Positions 1 through 6,498 of a stretch of 27,471 nucleotides of DNA are shown one piece after another (the first letter of the stretch is position 1; every line of letters begins with the position of its first letter). A program made the translations under genes and the position numbers. This DNA comes from Parvibaculum sp040216885 (GTDB taxonomy: Bacteria; Pseudomonadota; Alphaproteobacteria; Parvibaculales; Parvibaculaceae): NCBI GenBank assembly GCA_040216885.1, contig JAVJOG010000026.1, positions 1 through 27,471 of the forward strand, written 5' to 3'. The notes beneath the pieces are model-generated. The model saw only the letters and a list, made by a program, of their open reading frames with translations. It was not told where the DNA came from and made no database searches.

Positions 1-584
1 ACTACCTCGTCGGCGGCATCACCGAGCTGAACTTCAACATCCAGTCGGGCGGCCTCAACGCCGGCTTCGCCGAAGGCGGCGACATGGGCGCGGCGGCGAA
101 TGCCTCCTACTCGGTCTATGTGATGAACATCGGTCTCGACCTGCGCCTGGTGAACAGCCGTACGCTCGAAGTCGTCGACTATGTCTCCTACCAGAAGCAG
201 ATCGTCGGCCGCGAAATCCGCGCCGGTGTGTTCGATTTCTTCGGCGGCAACCTGTTCTCGATCGGTGCCGGAAGCGGCGGTCAGGAGCCGGTCCAGCTCG
301 CGGTCCGCTCCGTCATCGAACGGGCCGTGCTGAAGCTGCTCGTGCCGCTCTATGGCGTCAACCCGAGCGATTGCGCCCGCTTCCCCGGCAACAAGGACCC
401 GATGGGCAAGATCGACTATCGCCAGGCCAATCCCAATGCGGTGCAGCCGGCCGCCAACCGCCAGCGCGTCGCCGAAGCGCCGGCCGCTCGCCCGGCGCGC
501 GCCGAAACGACCGGAAACGACCCCTACGCCTACTACAGTGACCCGGTCTTCGAACGCGGCAGCCTTCGCGGCGGCGTCAACTAA
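1..584 (+). CDS. hfaB: CsgG/HfaB-family outer-membrane secretion/anchor protein, 3' part
   Basis: The reading frame is open from base 3 to the TAA at 582-584, so the 5' end lies outside the window. The visible 193 residues match the C-terminal half of the CsgG/HfaB family. They show a long beta-hairpin segment rich in Gly, Asn and Ser, then a run with LDLRLVNSRTLEVV and a QKQIVGREI motif, the GVFDFFGGN stretch, and an amphipathic helix (PVQLAVRSVIERAVLKLL). CsgG proteins form an outer-membrane pore that exports curli subunits; in Caulobacter HfaB helps anchor the holdfast. The last ~50 residues are a Pro/Ala/Arg-rich tail outside the conserved fold. The export and adhesion role is inferred from the family. 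The symbol is by similarity only, because neighbouring hfaA and hfaD are not visible here. Confidence 0.8.
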   Translation, partial: YLVGGITELNFNIQSGGLNAGFAEGGDMGAAANASYSVYVMNIGLDLRLVNSRTLEVVDYVSYQKQIVGREIRAGVFDFFGGNLFSIGAGSGGQEPVQLAVRSVIERAVLKLLVPLYGVNPSDCARFPGNKDPMGKIDYRQANPNAVQPAANRQRVAEAPAARPARAETTGNDPYAYYSDPVFERGSLRGGVN

Positions 585-600
585 ATCAGCCAACCAGATC

Positions 601-642
601 GCCGATGATGCCGACCGAAAAACTCCGCGAAGCATCATCGGC
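601..642 (+). other. 11-bp perfect inverted repeat just downstream of hfaB-like gene
   Basis: Bases 601-611 (GCCGATGATGC) pair perfectly with 632-642 across a 20-nt loop, starting 16 nt after the hfaB-like stop codon. No T-run follows, so it is not a standard intrinsic terminator. It may protect the 3' end of the mRNA or be part of a structured 3' UTR that runs to the terminator at 766-793. The rest of 643-765 contains a smaller hairpin (about 724-747, GCGAAG/CTTCGC) and no convincing ORF. Confidence 0.6.
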
Positions 643-765
643 CCAACCCCTCAGATTGTCTGCGCCTGGTCGGCCTCCGGCCGGACACTGAGAGCCCGCG
701 CGGAGCTTGTCCGCCAACCGGGAGCGAAGCAGCGAGTTTCCGCTTCGCAATTCGGAACATCACTT

Positions 766-793
766 GGGGAGGGCTTGCCCTCCCCTCTTTTTT
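766..793 (+). terminator. Strong rho-independent terminator
   Basis: An 8-bp perfect stem GGGGAGGG (766-773) / CCCTCCCC (778-785) with a CTTG loop is followed by TCTTTTTT (786-793). It lies about 180 nt past the hfaB-like stop, so it probably ends that transcript or a small RNA encoded in between. Confidence 0.85.
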
Positions 794-838
794 GTCGGTG
801 CCCGCAACCGGCCGGCAGCAGAAAACACTTGCACCTTT

Positions 839-889
839 CCCCAGCCGCTATATATTGGCATTAATAGTGTCAATATATAGCGGCTGGGG
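839..889. promoter_or_regulatory. 51-nt near-perfect palindrome overlapping the RBS of DUF2147 copy 1
   Basis: The two arms 839-857 and 871-889 are exact reverse complements (19 bp). Pairing continues to the centre at A864 with only two G/T pairs (858/870 and 861/867). The outer parts are GC-rich (CCCCAGCCGC...) and the inner parts AT-rich (TATATATTG). The right arm ends 7 nt before the ATG at 897 and carries the only G-rich stretch usable as a Shine-Dalgarno (886-889). As DNA it could be a dimeric or tetrameric repressor operator. As RNA it would bury the ribosome binding site. No T-run follows, so it is not a terminator. The cognate regulator is unknown. Confidence 0.75.
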
Positions 890-896
890 TGTGCAC

Positions 897-1330
897 ATGA
901 CATTTCGATCGTTCGGAGCGGCTCTGTTTCTGGCAGCGGCATTGGCATATCCGGCAAGTGCGGACGACGCGTCGTCGCCAGTCGGGAAGTGGCGGATGTA
1001 CCATCCGACAACCGGCAAGCCGCACATGATCATCGAGATCGGGAAGGAAGGCGGTTCGCTGGAAGGCAGGATCGCCGAACTTGTGGACGGCCCCCAGGAT
1101 GCCGTGTGCTGGAACTGCACCGGCGAGCGGCAGAACAAGCCGCTGGTCGGCATGACGATCCTCTGGGATCTCGGGCCATCAGGCGGCGGCTGGACCGGCG
1201 CGCTGCTCCGCTGGCAACCGGCATGATTAGTCCCGCGCATATCAATCGCGAAAACGATGGCAAGGTCCTCAAGGTAACGGCCGCGCGTGGGCCGGTGCGC
1301 GTCGCCCAGGGCTGGGAACGCGTCGAGTAA
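897..1330 (+). pseudogene. DUF2147 family secreted protein, frameshifted copy 1
   Basis: Starting at the ATG at 897, the frame encodes a signal peptide (about residues 1-21, ending PASA) and a DUF2147 domain: GKWRMYHPTTGKP, a CWNC motif, NKPLVGMTILWDL and GGGWTGALLR. It then hits a stop at 1224-1226. The missing C-terminal part (ATGMISPAHINREND... ending QGWERVE) lies in the next frame from 1214 and stops at 1328-1330. The intact neighbour at 1380-1814 aligns across the joint, locating a net loss of bases around 1198-1213. The shift is either genuine decay or a sequencing error. Function of the family is unknown; members are small, probably periplasmic proteins. The large palindrome immediately upstream could control it, and copy 2 follows after 49 nt, probably on the same transcript. 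Confidence 0.8.
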
Positions 1331-1379
1331 ACGACACGCAACACTGCGGTAAGATCACCGACAAACGGGAGAGAGAAAC

Positions 1380-1814
1380 ATGAACCTCAATGGCCTGGCT
1401 GCCACGCTGCTGCTGTCCGCGGCTCTTGCCTTGCCGGCGGCGGCCGACACATCGTCGCCGCTTGGCAAGTGGCGCACCTTCGATCCCGACACCGGCACCG
1501 CGAAGACGGTTGTCGAAATCGCCGAAACGGGCGGCAAGCTCGAAGGCACCATCATCGAACTTCTCGATGACGGCGAAACCACCTGCTCGAAATGCGACGG
1601 CAACCGCAAGAACCAGCCGCTCGTCGGCATGGTGATCCTGTGGGACCTGACGCCGGATGGCGGCAAATGGTCGGGCGGCACGATCCTTCGCCCGGCCAAC
1701 GGCAAGATGGCCAACGCAAGCATCGCGGTGGCCGACGGCGGCGCGAAGCTCGAAGTCACGGGCTCCAAAGGCCTGATGAGCCGCACGCAAACCTGGGAGC
1801 GCGTCGCGGACTAG
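1380..1814 (+). CDS. DUF2147 family secreted protein, intact copy 2
   Basis: This 144-residue protein begins at an ATG preceded by GGGAGAG. A Sec signal peptide (about residues 1-22, ending ALPAAA) leads to the mature start ADTSSPLGKW. The DUF2147 features are GKWRTFDPDTGTAKT, a CSKC motif near residues 65-68, NQPLVGMVILWDL, and the terminal SRTQTWERV strand. The CxxC pair is shared with copy 1 (CWNC) and could form a disulfide or bind metal in the periplasm; this is inference. It is clearly a tandem duplicate of the preceding frameshifted gene, about half identical by eye, so it may now carry the function alone. No biochemical role is established that I can name. Confidence 0.88.
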   Translation: MNLNGLAATLLLSAALALPAAADTSSPLGKWRTFDPDTGTAKTVVEIAETGGKLEGTIIELLDDGETTCSKCDGNRKNQPLVGMVILWDLTPDGGKWSGGTILRPANGKMANASIAVADGGAKLEVTGSKGLMSRTQTWERVAD

Positions 1815-1899
1815 AAGAAGAGGTGGGCGCGGCAATCCCTCCGCTCCGCCTCGCCACTCCCATTTGCGAGGCGCGCGCCGCCGCCAATCCCGCCATCAG

Positions 1900-1934
1900 G
1901 AACGGGGAGGGTCCCCACCCTCCCCGTTCGTATT
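1900..1934 (+). terminator. Hairpin terminator after the DUF2147 pair
   Basis: A 12-bp perfect stem GAACGGGGAGGG (1900-1911) / CCCTCCCCGTTC (1918-1929) has a 6-nt loop and is followed by the weak T-tract GTATT. Its core resembles the terminators at 766-793 and 2284-2318. The T-tract is poor, so termination may be partial. Confidence 0.6.
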
Positions 1935-1995
1935 TCTGCCCCCGCGCCGTGTGATGTTTGGCGCCGCAGCTTGGCACATGCTTGAAGGGGGAATC

Positions 1996-2267
1996 GTGAC
2001 CGGCAACATTCGCATCGAACGTCTCGAGACGATCGGTCCGCGCGAGATAGACGGGCTAAGCGACATGCTTGTCGACTGCGTCGAGGGCGGCGCCTCGGTG
2101 AGCTTCATGTGGCCGATGACGCGCGACAAGGCGGACCGCTTCTGGCGCGCGGTTGCCGAAAGGCGCGCGGCGGCTGGCAACGCGGCGGCGAAATCCCGAA
2201 CTATGCGCTGATGCCCGACGGCGCGCCCTGCCCGACGACGGTCTTCTACAAGGCGTTGCGGGATTAA
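1996..2267 (+). pseudogene. GNAT acetyltransferase remnant with internal deletion
   Basis: A GTG at 1996 (SD GAAGGGGG, 1984-1990) begins a typical GNAT N-terminus: NIRIERLETIGPREIDGLSDMLVDCVEGG, then SFMWPMTRDKADRFWRAVAE. At about residue 58 the frame is lost. From about 2190 another frame reads EIPNYALMPDGAPCPTTVFYKALRD and stops at 2265-2267; this is the usual C-terminal end of GNAT enzymes (YALMPDG...TTVFYK). The whole central region that carries the acetyl-CoA-binding R/QxxGxG/A motif, roughly 80-90 residues in relatives, is absent. The gene therefore suffered an internal deletion plus a frame change and cannot encode an active acetyltransferase. An upstream ATG at 1954 in the same frame lacks a good RBS. 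Confidence 0.8.
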
Positions 2268-2283
2268 ATGCACGCGCAATCTC

Positions 2284-2318
2284 GAACGAAAACGGGGAGG
2301 ACTTTCGTCCTCCCCGTT
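2284..2318 (-). terminator. Terminator of the Asn-rich protein gene, possibly bidirectional
   Basis: The perfect 12-bp stem 2291-2302 / 2307-2318 (AACGGGGAGGAC and its complement) has a TTTC loop on the plus strand. Read on the minus strand the stem ends in GTTTTCGTT, giving a modest T-tract 29 nt after the stop of the minus-strand gene. On the plus strand only TTCC follows. Confidence 0.7.
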
Positions 2319-2346
2319 CCGGATACGGATAAAGCTTTCGTGGACG

Positions 2347-3282
2347 TCAGTAGCCGACGCCGCCGGTGAAGAAGCCGCCGCCGCCATCGTTGGACGAAAC
2401 CTGGTCGTGGCGTTCGCTCTTGCGGATCAGCACCTCGGCATAAGCCATGCGCGTCTGTTGCGGGATGCGCGTCATCGACGGTGCGCGTTGCGGCACACAG
2501 GCGAGCATGCCGTTGGAGCCGTGATGCAGCGCTTCGCCCGGACGGCACTCGATCACATAACCGCCGACATAGTCGGGCGTCTTGCCGTCGGCACCCGCGA
2601 GGCGGCCGATCGTCGCCACCAGCATGTCGCCGGCGACGCAATGGAAGAGTTCGACGTCCTGGCCCGGCGTCACTTCGCTGACGGGCGAGCTCAGCCGCGC
2701 CGCTTCCTCGAGACCCTTGGCGCTGACACAGATGCCCTTGACCGGCTTCGCGACATATTTTGCGCGCACGATCACGTTGAGCGAACCCATCGGCGTGACC
2801 GGAGCCGCCGCGGCAAAGAATCCGCCGCCGCCGCCGCCGCCAAAGCCGCCGCCACTGCCATTGCCGACCGCAATCGCGCTGCCGCGGTCCATCGCCTGCG
2901 AGGCGCTGTCGGCCGCCGCATTGGCATTGGCCATTGCCGTGGCGGTCGCCGTTGCTTGCGCTGAGGCGTTGACGTTGACCTGAACGTTGACGTTGTTGGT
3001 GTTCGTATTCGTGTTGGTATTGGTGTTGTTATTGACGTTCTTGTTGGAGTTGTAGTTGGCGTTATAGTTCTTGTTGTAATTCGAGTTGTAGTTCTTGTTG
3101 TAGGTAACGTCGTGGCTCGGCTTGGACGGCTTGCCGCCGCCACCACCGTCGCAACCGCCGCAGCTGCTGCCGGCATTGGCGGGCCCCGCACCCATCGATG
3201 CGAGAAGGAGAGCGGCCGCGAGCGCCGCTCCGCTCAGGGCCAGCCTGCGGCTGGAAAAGGTAAACTTCATCATCTGCTTCAT
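2347..3282 (-). CDS. Exported protein with Asn-rich repeat tract
   Basis: This 311-residue protein starts at 3282 with an upstream GGGAG. Layout: a Sec signal peptide (residues 1-37, cut near PANA); a Gly-rich patch with CGGC (41-44); a low-complexity tract at 61-105 built from YNxN units followed by NTNTNT and VNVN; an Ala/Thr stretch (106-125); a second Gly-rich patch (143-154); and a compositionally normal C-terminal domain (about 165-290) with Cys near 185, 215, 246 and 262. It ends in Gly/Phe-rich residues. I do not recognise the C-terminal domain. Asn-rich imperfect repeats next to an hfaB-like exporter recall curli-type amyloid subunits, but the spacing is not the curlin pattern, so export by that route is speculation. 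It stands alone on its strand. Confidence 0.8.
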   Translation of the reverse strand: MKQMMKFTFSSRRLALSGAALAAALLLASMGAGPANAGSSCGGCDGGGGGKPSKPSHDVTYNKNYNSNYNKNYNANYNSNKNVNNNTNTNTNTNTNNVNVQVNVNASAQATATATAMANANAAADSASQAMDRGSAIAVGNGSGGGFGGGGGGGFFAAAAPVTPMGSLNVIVRAKYVAKPVKGICVSAKGLEEAARLSSPVSEVTPGQDVELFHCVAGDMLVATIGRLAGADGKTPDYVGGYVIECRPGEALHHGSNGMLACVPQRAPSMTRIPQQTRMAYAEVLIRKSERHDQVSSNDGGGGFFTGGVGY

Positions 3283-3565
3283 CCTGACACTCCCGGCCCT
3301 CGGGGGGGCTCGTTGGCCTGCGTCTCAACGGGAACTCAGGAAGGTCGATGCAGAAGCCGTGCCGGAGGACAAATCGGCGCGAACATGGCTGCCAAACCGT
3401 TAATGCAACAAACTGGCCCGCCGCCACCGGCACAAAACCGGACGCCGCGTTAACGTTTCAACACGCAGGGTGCGTCACGGGAATCCCTTCAACCCGTTGT
3501 TTTATAAAAGAAATTCCCGAAGAAATCATCGCTGCGTGTGCTGTCGCCGCACGGCCATTAACATC

Positions 3566-3581
3566 TGGCACGCTTTCTGCT
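3566..3581 (+). promoter_or_regulatory. Sigma-54 (RpoN) type -24/-12 promoter
   Basis: TGGCACGCTTTCTGCT has the invariant GG (3567-3568) and GC (3579-3580) exactly 10 nt apart and matches the -24 consensus TGGCACG fully. The -12 element CTGCT differs by one base from TTGCT. Predicted start is about 3592, giving an unusually long 5' UTR of about 180 nt before the PAS_5 gene. The rest of the 489-nt divergent interval (3283-3771) is AT-rich around 3440-3565, and an enhancer-binding site could lie there; I cannot identify one. Confidence 0.6.
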
Positions 3582-3724
3582 CTCTCCCGCCTGTCCGCCC
3601 GGATCGGGGCGCCGTCGCGTACCGGATCGGTACGGAGCGCCACCCGGGGACAGGACGGAGACGGTGAGACCCGAAACGGGACGATCCGTTTTGAATGGGC
3701 TAACATCCGTTTTGGCAAGAGGGG

Positions 3725-3765
3725 CATCCCTCGCCGGGCGGATACGGGCCCCGAGGCGAGGGATG
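3725..3765 (+). promoter_or_regulatory. Hairpin sequestering the RBS of the PAS_5 gene
   Basis: CATCCCTCGCC (3725-3735) and GGCGAGGGATG (3755-3765) are perfect complements around a 19-nt loop. The 3' arm contains the Shine-Dalgarno GAGGG (3758-3762) for the ATG at 3772 and covers the alternative ATG at 3763. In mRNA this would block translation unless melted by a protein, temperature or a small RNA. Confidence 0.6.
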
Positions 3766-3771
3766 AGGGCG

Positions 3772-4443
3772 ATGAAGCACAAGACGACACAGGCGCTGTT
3801 CGACTACTGGAACGCCATGCGCGCCGGACGCCCGGCGCCGCGACGCAGCGAGATCGAACCCGGCGACATGCGCGCCATCCTTCCCTATGTCTTCATTCTC
3901 GAACGCAAGGACCGCGACACCTATCGCTTCCGCCTCGCCGGCACCGGTCTTTGCAGCGTCTACGGCATGGAATTCCGCGGCCACAACATGATCTCGATGT
4001 GGGGCGACGACTGCGCCGAAAACATGAAGGAAGCGCTCGACGACGTGATCCGCAATGCCGGCGTCGCCGTCGTCGAATACACCGCCGCGACCACCGACGG
4101 TCGCGAGGCCACATTCGAAATGGTGCTGCTGCCGCTGCTGCACGAGGACGGTTCGCTGTCGCGCGTGCTTGGCGCCGCCGTTCCCATCGACCGGGCGCCC
4201 TGGGTCGGCGACCGCCTGCTGGCGCGCCAGTGGATCGACCGCCTGCGCCGCCTCGATCCTGAACATATGCCCAAACGCGAACCCGCCGCAAAGACGGCCG
4301 CCCGCCGTCTTGCCGCCGAAAAGCCGCCGGTCGCCGTCGCCAGCCTCGGCAAGCGCATGTCGCAAGGCGCGCCGCTCCGCAGCGAGCGTTCCTATCTGCG
4401 GCTGGTGAAAGGCATGCTGAGCAACACCGAGGAGCACGGCTGA
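3772..4443 (+). CDS. PAS_5 domain protein (PF07310-like)
   Basis: The 223-residue product begins MKHKTTQALFDYWNAMRAGR and continues PAPRRSEIEPGDMRAILPYVFILE, the hallmark N-terminus of the PAS_5 family that is common in alphaproteobacteria. The PAS fold spans about residues 5-150: a YRFRLAGTGLCSVYGMEFRG core and an AATFEMVLLPLL-type strand. A basic Ala/Pro/Lys-rich linker (about 165-205) precedes a short tail. No kinase, HTH or GGDEF domain follows, so it is a stand-alone sensor-like protein. A Caulobacter member of this family (MopJ) affects motility and CtrA control. I chose ATG 3772 because GAGGG sits 9 nt upstream; ATG 3763 lies inside the SD. Both a sigma-54-like promoter and an RBS-masking hairpin lie upstream, suggesting layered control. 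Confidence 0.85.
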   Translation: MKHKTTQALFDYWNAMRAGRPAPRRSEIEPGDMRAILPYVFILERKDRDTYRFRLAGTGLCSVYGMEFRGHNMISMWGDDCAENMKEALDDVIRNAGVAVVEYTAATTDGREATFEMVLLPLLHEDGSLSRVLGAAVPIDRAPWVGDRLLARQWIDRLRRLDPEHMPKREPAAKTAARRLAAEKPPVAVASLGKRMSQGAPLRSERSYLRLVKGMLSNTEEHG

Positions 4444-4473
4444 AGTTTCAGTGTGCCTCTTGCTTCGGATCGT

Positions 4474-4510
4474 AAAAAAAAAGCCGGTGTCTCGAGACAC
4501 CGGCTTTTTT
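4474..4510. terminator. Bidirectional intrinsic terminator
   Basis: A 26-nt perfect palindrome (4481-4506, AAGCCGGTGTCTC and its complement) is flanked by an A-run on the left (4474-4482) and T-run on the right (4505-4510). It works on both strands and serves the convergent PAS_5 and GMC oxidoreductase genes. Confidence 0.93.
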
Positions 4511-4529
4511 CCTGTTCGTCGGCGAAAGA

Positions 4530-6176
4530 TCAGGCGGCGTGGCCGACCCGGTCTTCGGCAATGGTAACGTTCTCGGCCGGCAACGGCGCCTTGCCGAGCA
4601 TGTCATCCGAAATCTTTTCCGCGATCATGATCGTCGGCGCATTTGTGTTGCCGCCAACCAGCGTCGGCATCACCGAGGCGTCGACAACACGCAGGCCCTG
4701 CAACCCATGAACGCGGCATTTGGCGTCGACCACCGCCATCGGATCGGTGCCCATCTTCGCGGTCCCGACCGGGTGATAGATCGTCTCGGCGGTTTCGCGG
4801 ATCCAGGCATCGATCTCGGCATCGGTCTGCGTACCGGCACCGGGCCAGAATTCGGGGCCACGATAGGGATCCATCGCACGCTGGGCGATGATGTTGCGCA
4901 CCATCTTGATGCCATCGCGCATCACCTTGCGGTCGTATTCGGCTGCCAGGTAGTTCGGCTGGATAAGCGCGTGATCGCCCGGATCGAGCGATTTCAGCGC
5001 CACATAGCCTTTGCTCTCGGGGCGCAACTGGCAGATGTGAACGGTGAAGCCGTGCCGGTCGGATTTGACGCGCGCATGATCGCGCATCATCGCCGCGACG
5101 AAATGAAGCTGGATGTCGGGAATTTCGAGTTCCGGCCGCGTCTTGAGGAAAGCGCCGCTCTCAAGCCCGTTCGATGTCGCAAGCCCCGACTTGAAAAAGG
5201 TGTATTGCATGCCGGTCATGATCTGCTTCAGCGGATTGCTGACCTGGCTGTGCAACGTGATCGGCTGCGTGCATTCGTTGAGCACGACGCTGTCGAGATG
5301 ATCCTGCAGGTTCTGGCCGACACCCGGCAGATCGGCGACGACGTCGATGCCGAATTTGCGCAGGTATTCGCCCTTGCCGATGCCGGACAAGAGCAGCACC
5401 TGCGGCGAGTTGACGGCGCCACCCGACAGCACGATTTCCCTTGTGGCCCGCGCGACTTTCTTCTCGCCCTTCTGCGTGTACTCGACCCCGACGGCCTTCT
5501 TGCCATCGAACAGGATGCGCGAGGTCAGCGCCTCCACTTCGACGGTGAGGTTCGGGCGGTCGAGAGCTGGCGTCAGGTAGCCCTTGGCGGCGCTGCAGCG
5601 CTGGCCGTTCTTGATGGTCAGCTGGTAGGGGCCGACGCCTTCCTGCTGCGGACCGTTGAAGTCGTCCGTATAGGGATGGCCGGCCTGCTTGCCTGCCTCG
5701 ACAAACGCTTCGAACAACACGTTGGTCTTGCGCGGATTGCTGACGCCCAGCGGACCGTCGCCGCCATGGAAGGCGCTGTCGCCGTTCTCGTTGCCTTCGG
5801 CGCGGCGGAAATAGGGCAGCACGTCGGAAAAGCCCCAGCCTTCCAGGCCGAGCTGGCGCCACATGTCGTAGTCACGCGCATGGCCGCGAATATAGATCAT
5901 GCCGTTGATGGAGGACGAACCGCCGAGCACCTTGCCACGCGGCCAGAAGAGCTTGCGGTTGTTCAGGAAGGGTTGGCCTTCGGTGTAGTAATACCAGTTG
6001 ACCAGATCGGTGCCGATCAGCTTGCCGACGCCGGCCGGCATGTGGATCATGAAATTCTTGTCTTTCGACCCCGCCTCCAGCAGCAACACCTTGTTGGCCG
6101 GGTTCTCAGACAGCCTGTTGGCCAGAACGCAGCCCGCGCTGCCGGCGCCGATGATAATGAAATCGAAATCGCTCAT
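4530..6176 (-). CDS. GMC-family FAD oxidoreductase (choline/alcohol dehydrogenase type)
   Basis: This 548-residue protein has the full GMC layout. The N-terminal FAD-binding motif is FIIIGAGSAGC (GxGxxG at 10-15). It is followed by LLLEAG, the GMC signature region WPRGKVLGGSSSINGMIYIRG, the second signature SGGAVNSPQVLLLSGIG, and the C-terminal catalytic pair His at about 468 (YHPVGTAKMG) and Asn at about 512 (GGNTNAP). Such enzymes oxidise alcohols, often choline or medium-chain alkanols, to aldehydes, passing electrons via FAD. The substrate cannot be read from sequence; choline (BetA) or aliphatic alcohols (AlkJ-type) are both possible. No betaine aldehyde dehydrogenase or BetI lies next to it, which weakens the BetA reading. 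The upstream frame is open to 6677, but the start is the ATG at 6176 because the FAD motif begins there and GGGAAG lies upstream. Confidence 0.93.
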   Translation of the reverse strand: MSDFDFIIIGAGSAGCVLANRLSENPANKVLLLEAGSKDKNFMIHMPAGVGKLIGTDLVNWYYYTEGQPFLNNRKLFWPRGKVLGGSSSINGMIYIRGHARDYDMWRQLGLEGWGFSDVLPYFRRAEGNENGDSAFHGGDGPLGVSNPRKTNVLFEAFVEAGKQAGHPYTDDFNGPQQEGVGPYQLTIKNGQRCSAAKGYLTPALDRPNLTVEVEALTSRILFDGKKAVGVEYTQKGEKKVARATREIVLSGGAVNSPQVLLLSGIGKGEYLRKFGIDVVADLPGVGQNLQDHLDSVVLNECTQPITLHSQVSNPLKQIMTGMQYTFFKSGLATSNGLESGAFLKTRPELEIPDIQLHFVAAMMRDHARVKSDRHGFTVHICQLRPESKGYVALKSLDPGDHALIQPNYLAAEYDRKVMRDGIKMVRNIIAQRAMDPYRGPEFWPGAGTQTDAEIDAWIRETAETIYHPVGTAKMGTDPMAVVDAKCRVHGLQGLRVVDASVMPTLVGGNTNAPTIMIAEKISDDMLGKAPLPAENVTIAEDRVGHAA

Positions 6177-6292
6177 GGAGATACTTCCCAGCCTGTGACT
6201 TGTTTTCCATACGCACCGCCGCGTGAAACCGCGAAGGTTCCGCCATGCCTGGCTGCGACCGCGTCTGGCCCGATTCCCTGATTGATCGGAAT

Positions 6293-6337
6293 TTGACGGC
6301 GATTGTCGGGAATCGCCGAAGCTGACGCAAGCGTCAA
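6293..6337. promoter_or_regulatory. Clustered inverted repeats in the GMC/PilZ divergent intergenic region
   Basis: The 322-nt gap 6177-6498 separates divergent genes. It contains a 7-bp hairpin GGCGATT (6299-6305)/AATCGCC (6311-6317), a palindrome TGACGC-AA-GCGTCA (6323-6336), and an outer TTGACG (6293-6298)/CGTCAA (6332-6337) pair. Together these look like an operator region controlling one or both genes. I cannot assign a regulator. The remainder (6338-6498) is AT-richer near 6375-6435 and probably holds the pilZ promoter, but no clear -35/-10 pair is visible. Confidence 0.4.
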
Positions 6338-6498
6338 TTTGTGTGGCAGCCGCCAAGTCCTTGCGGCATCGGAGAAAAATAATCGTTTCGGGAAGGCGTT
6401 TGAGTAAAATTTCATTAACCGTGTCAGGGCTATTCTTTACCCGGAAAGGCCGGTGCCGCCTGCACGTCGCCGATTCTGGGACAATCCGGACTGAACAG

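Noticed and set aside
839..889. 51-nt palindrome read as a terminator of the upstream transcript
   Set aside because: No T-run follows either arm, and a strong terminator already lies at 766-793.
1269..1835. Minus-strand frames across the DUF2147 genes
   Set aside because: They lie opposite recognised DUF2147 coding sequence and lack start signals.
4539..6281. 580-codon open frame on the plus strand antisense to the GMC oxidoreductase
   Set aside because: It is a GC-bias shadow of a gene with all GMC motifs on the opposite strand; the translation has no recognisable domain.
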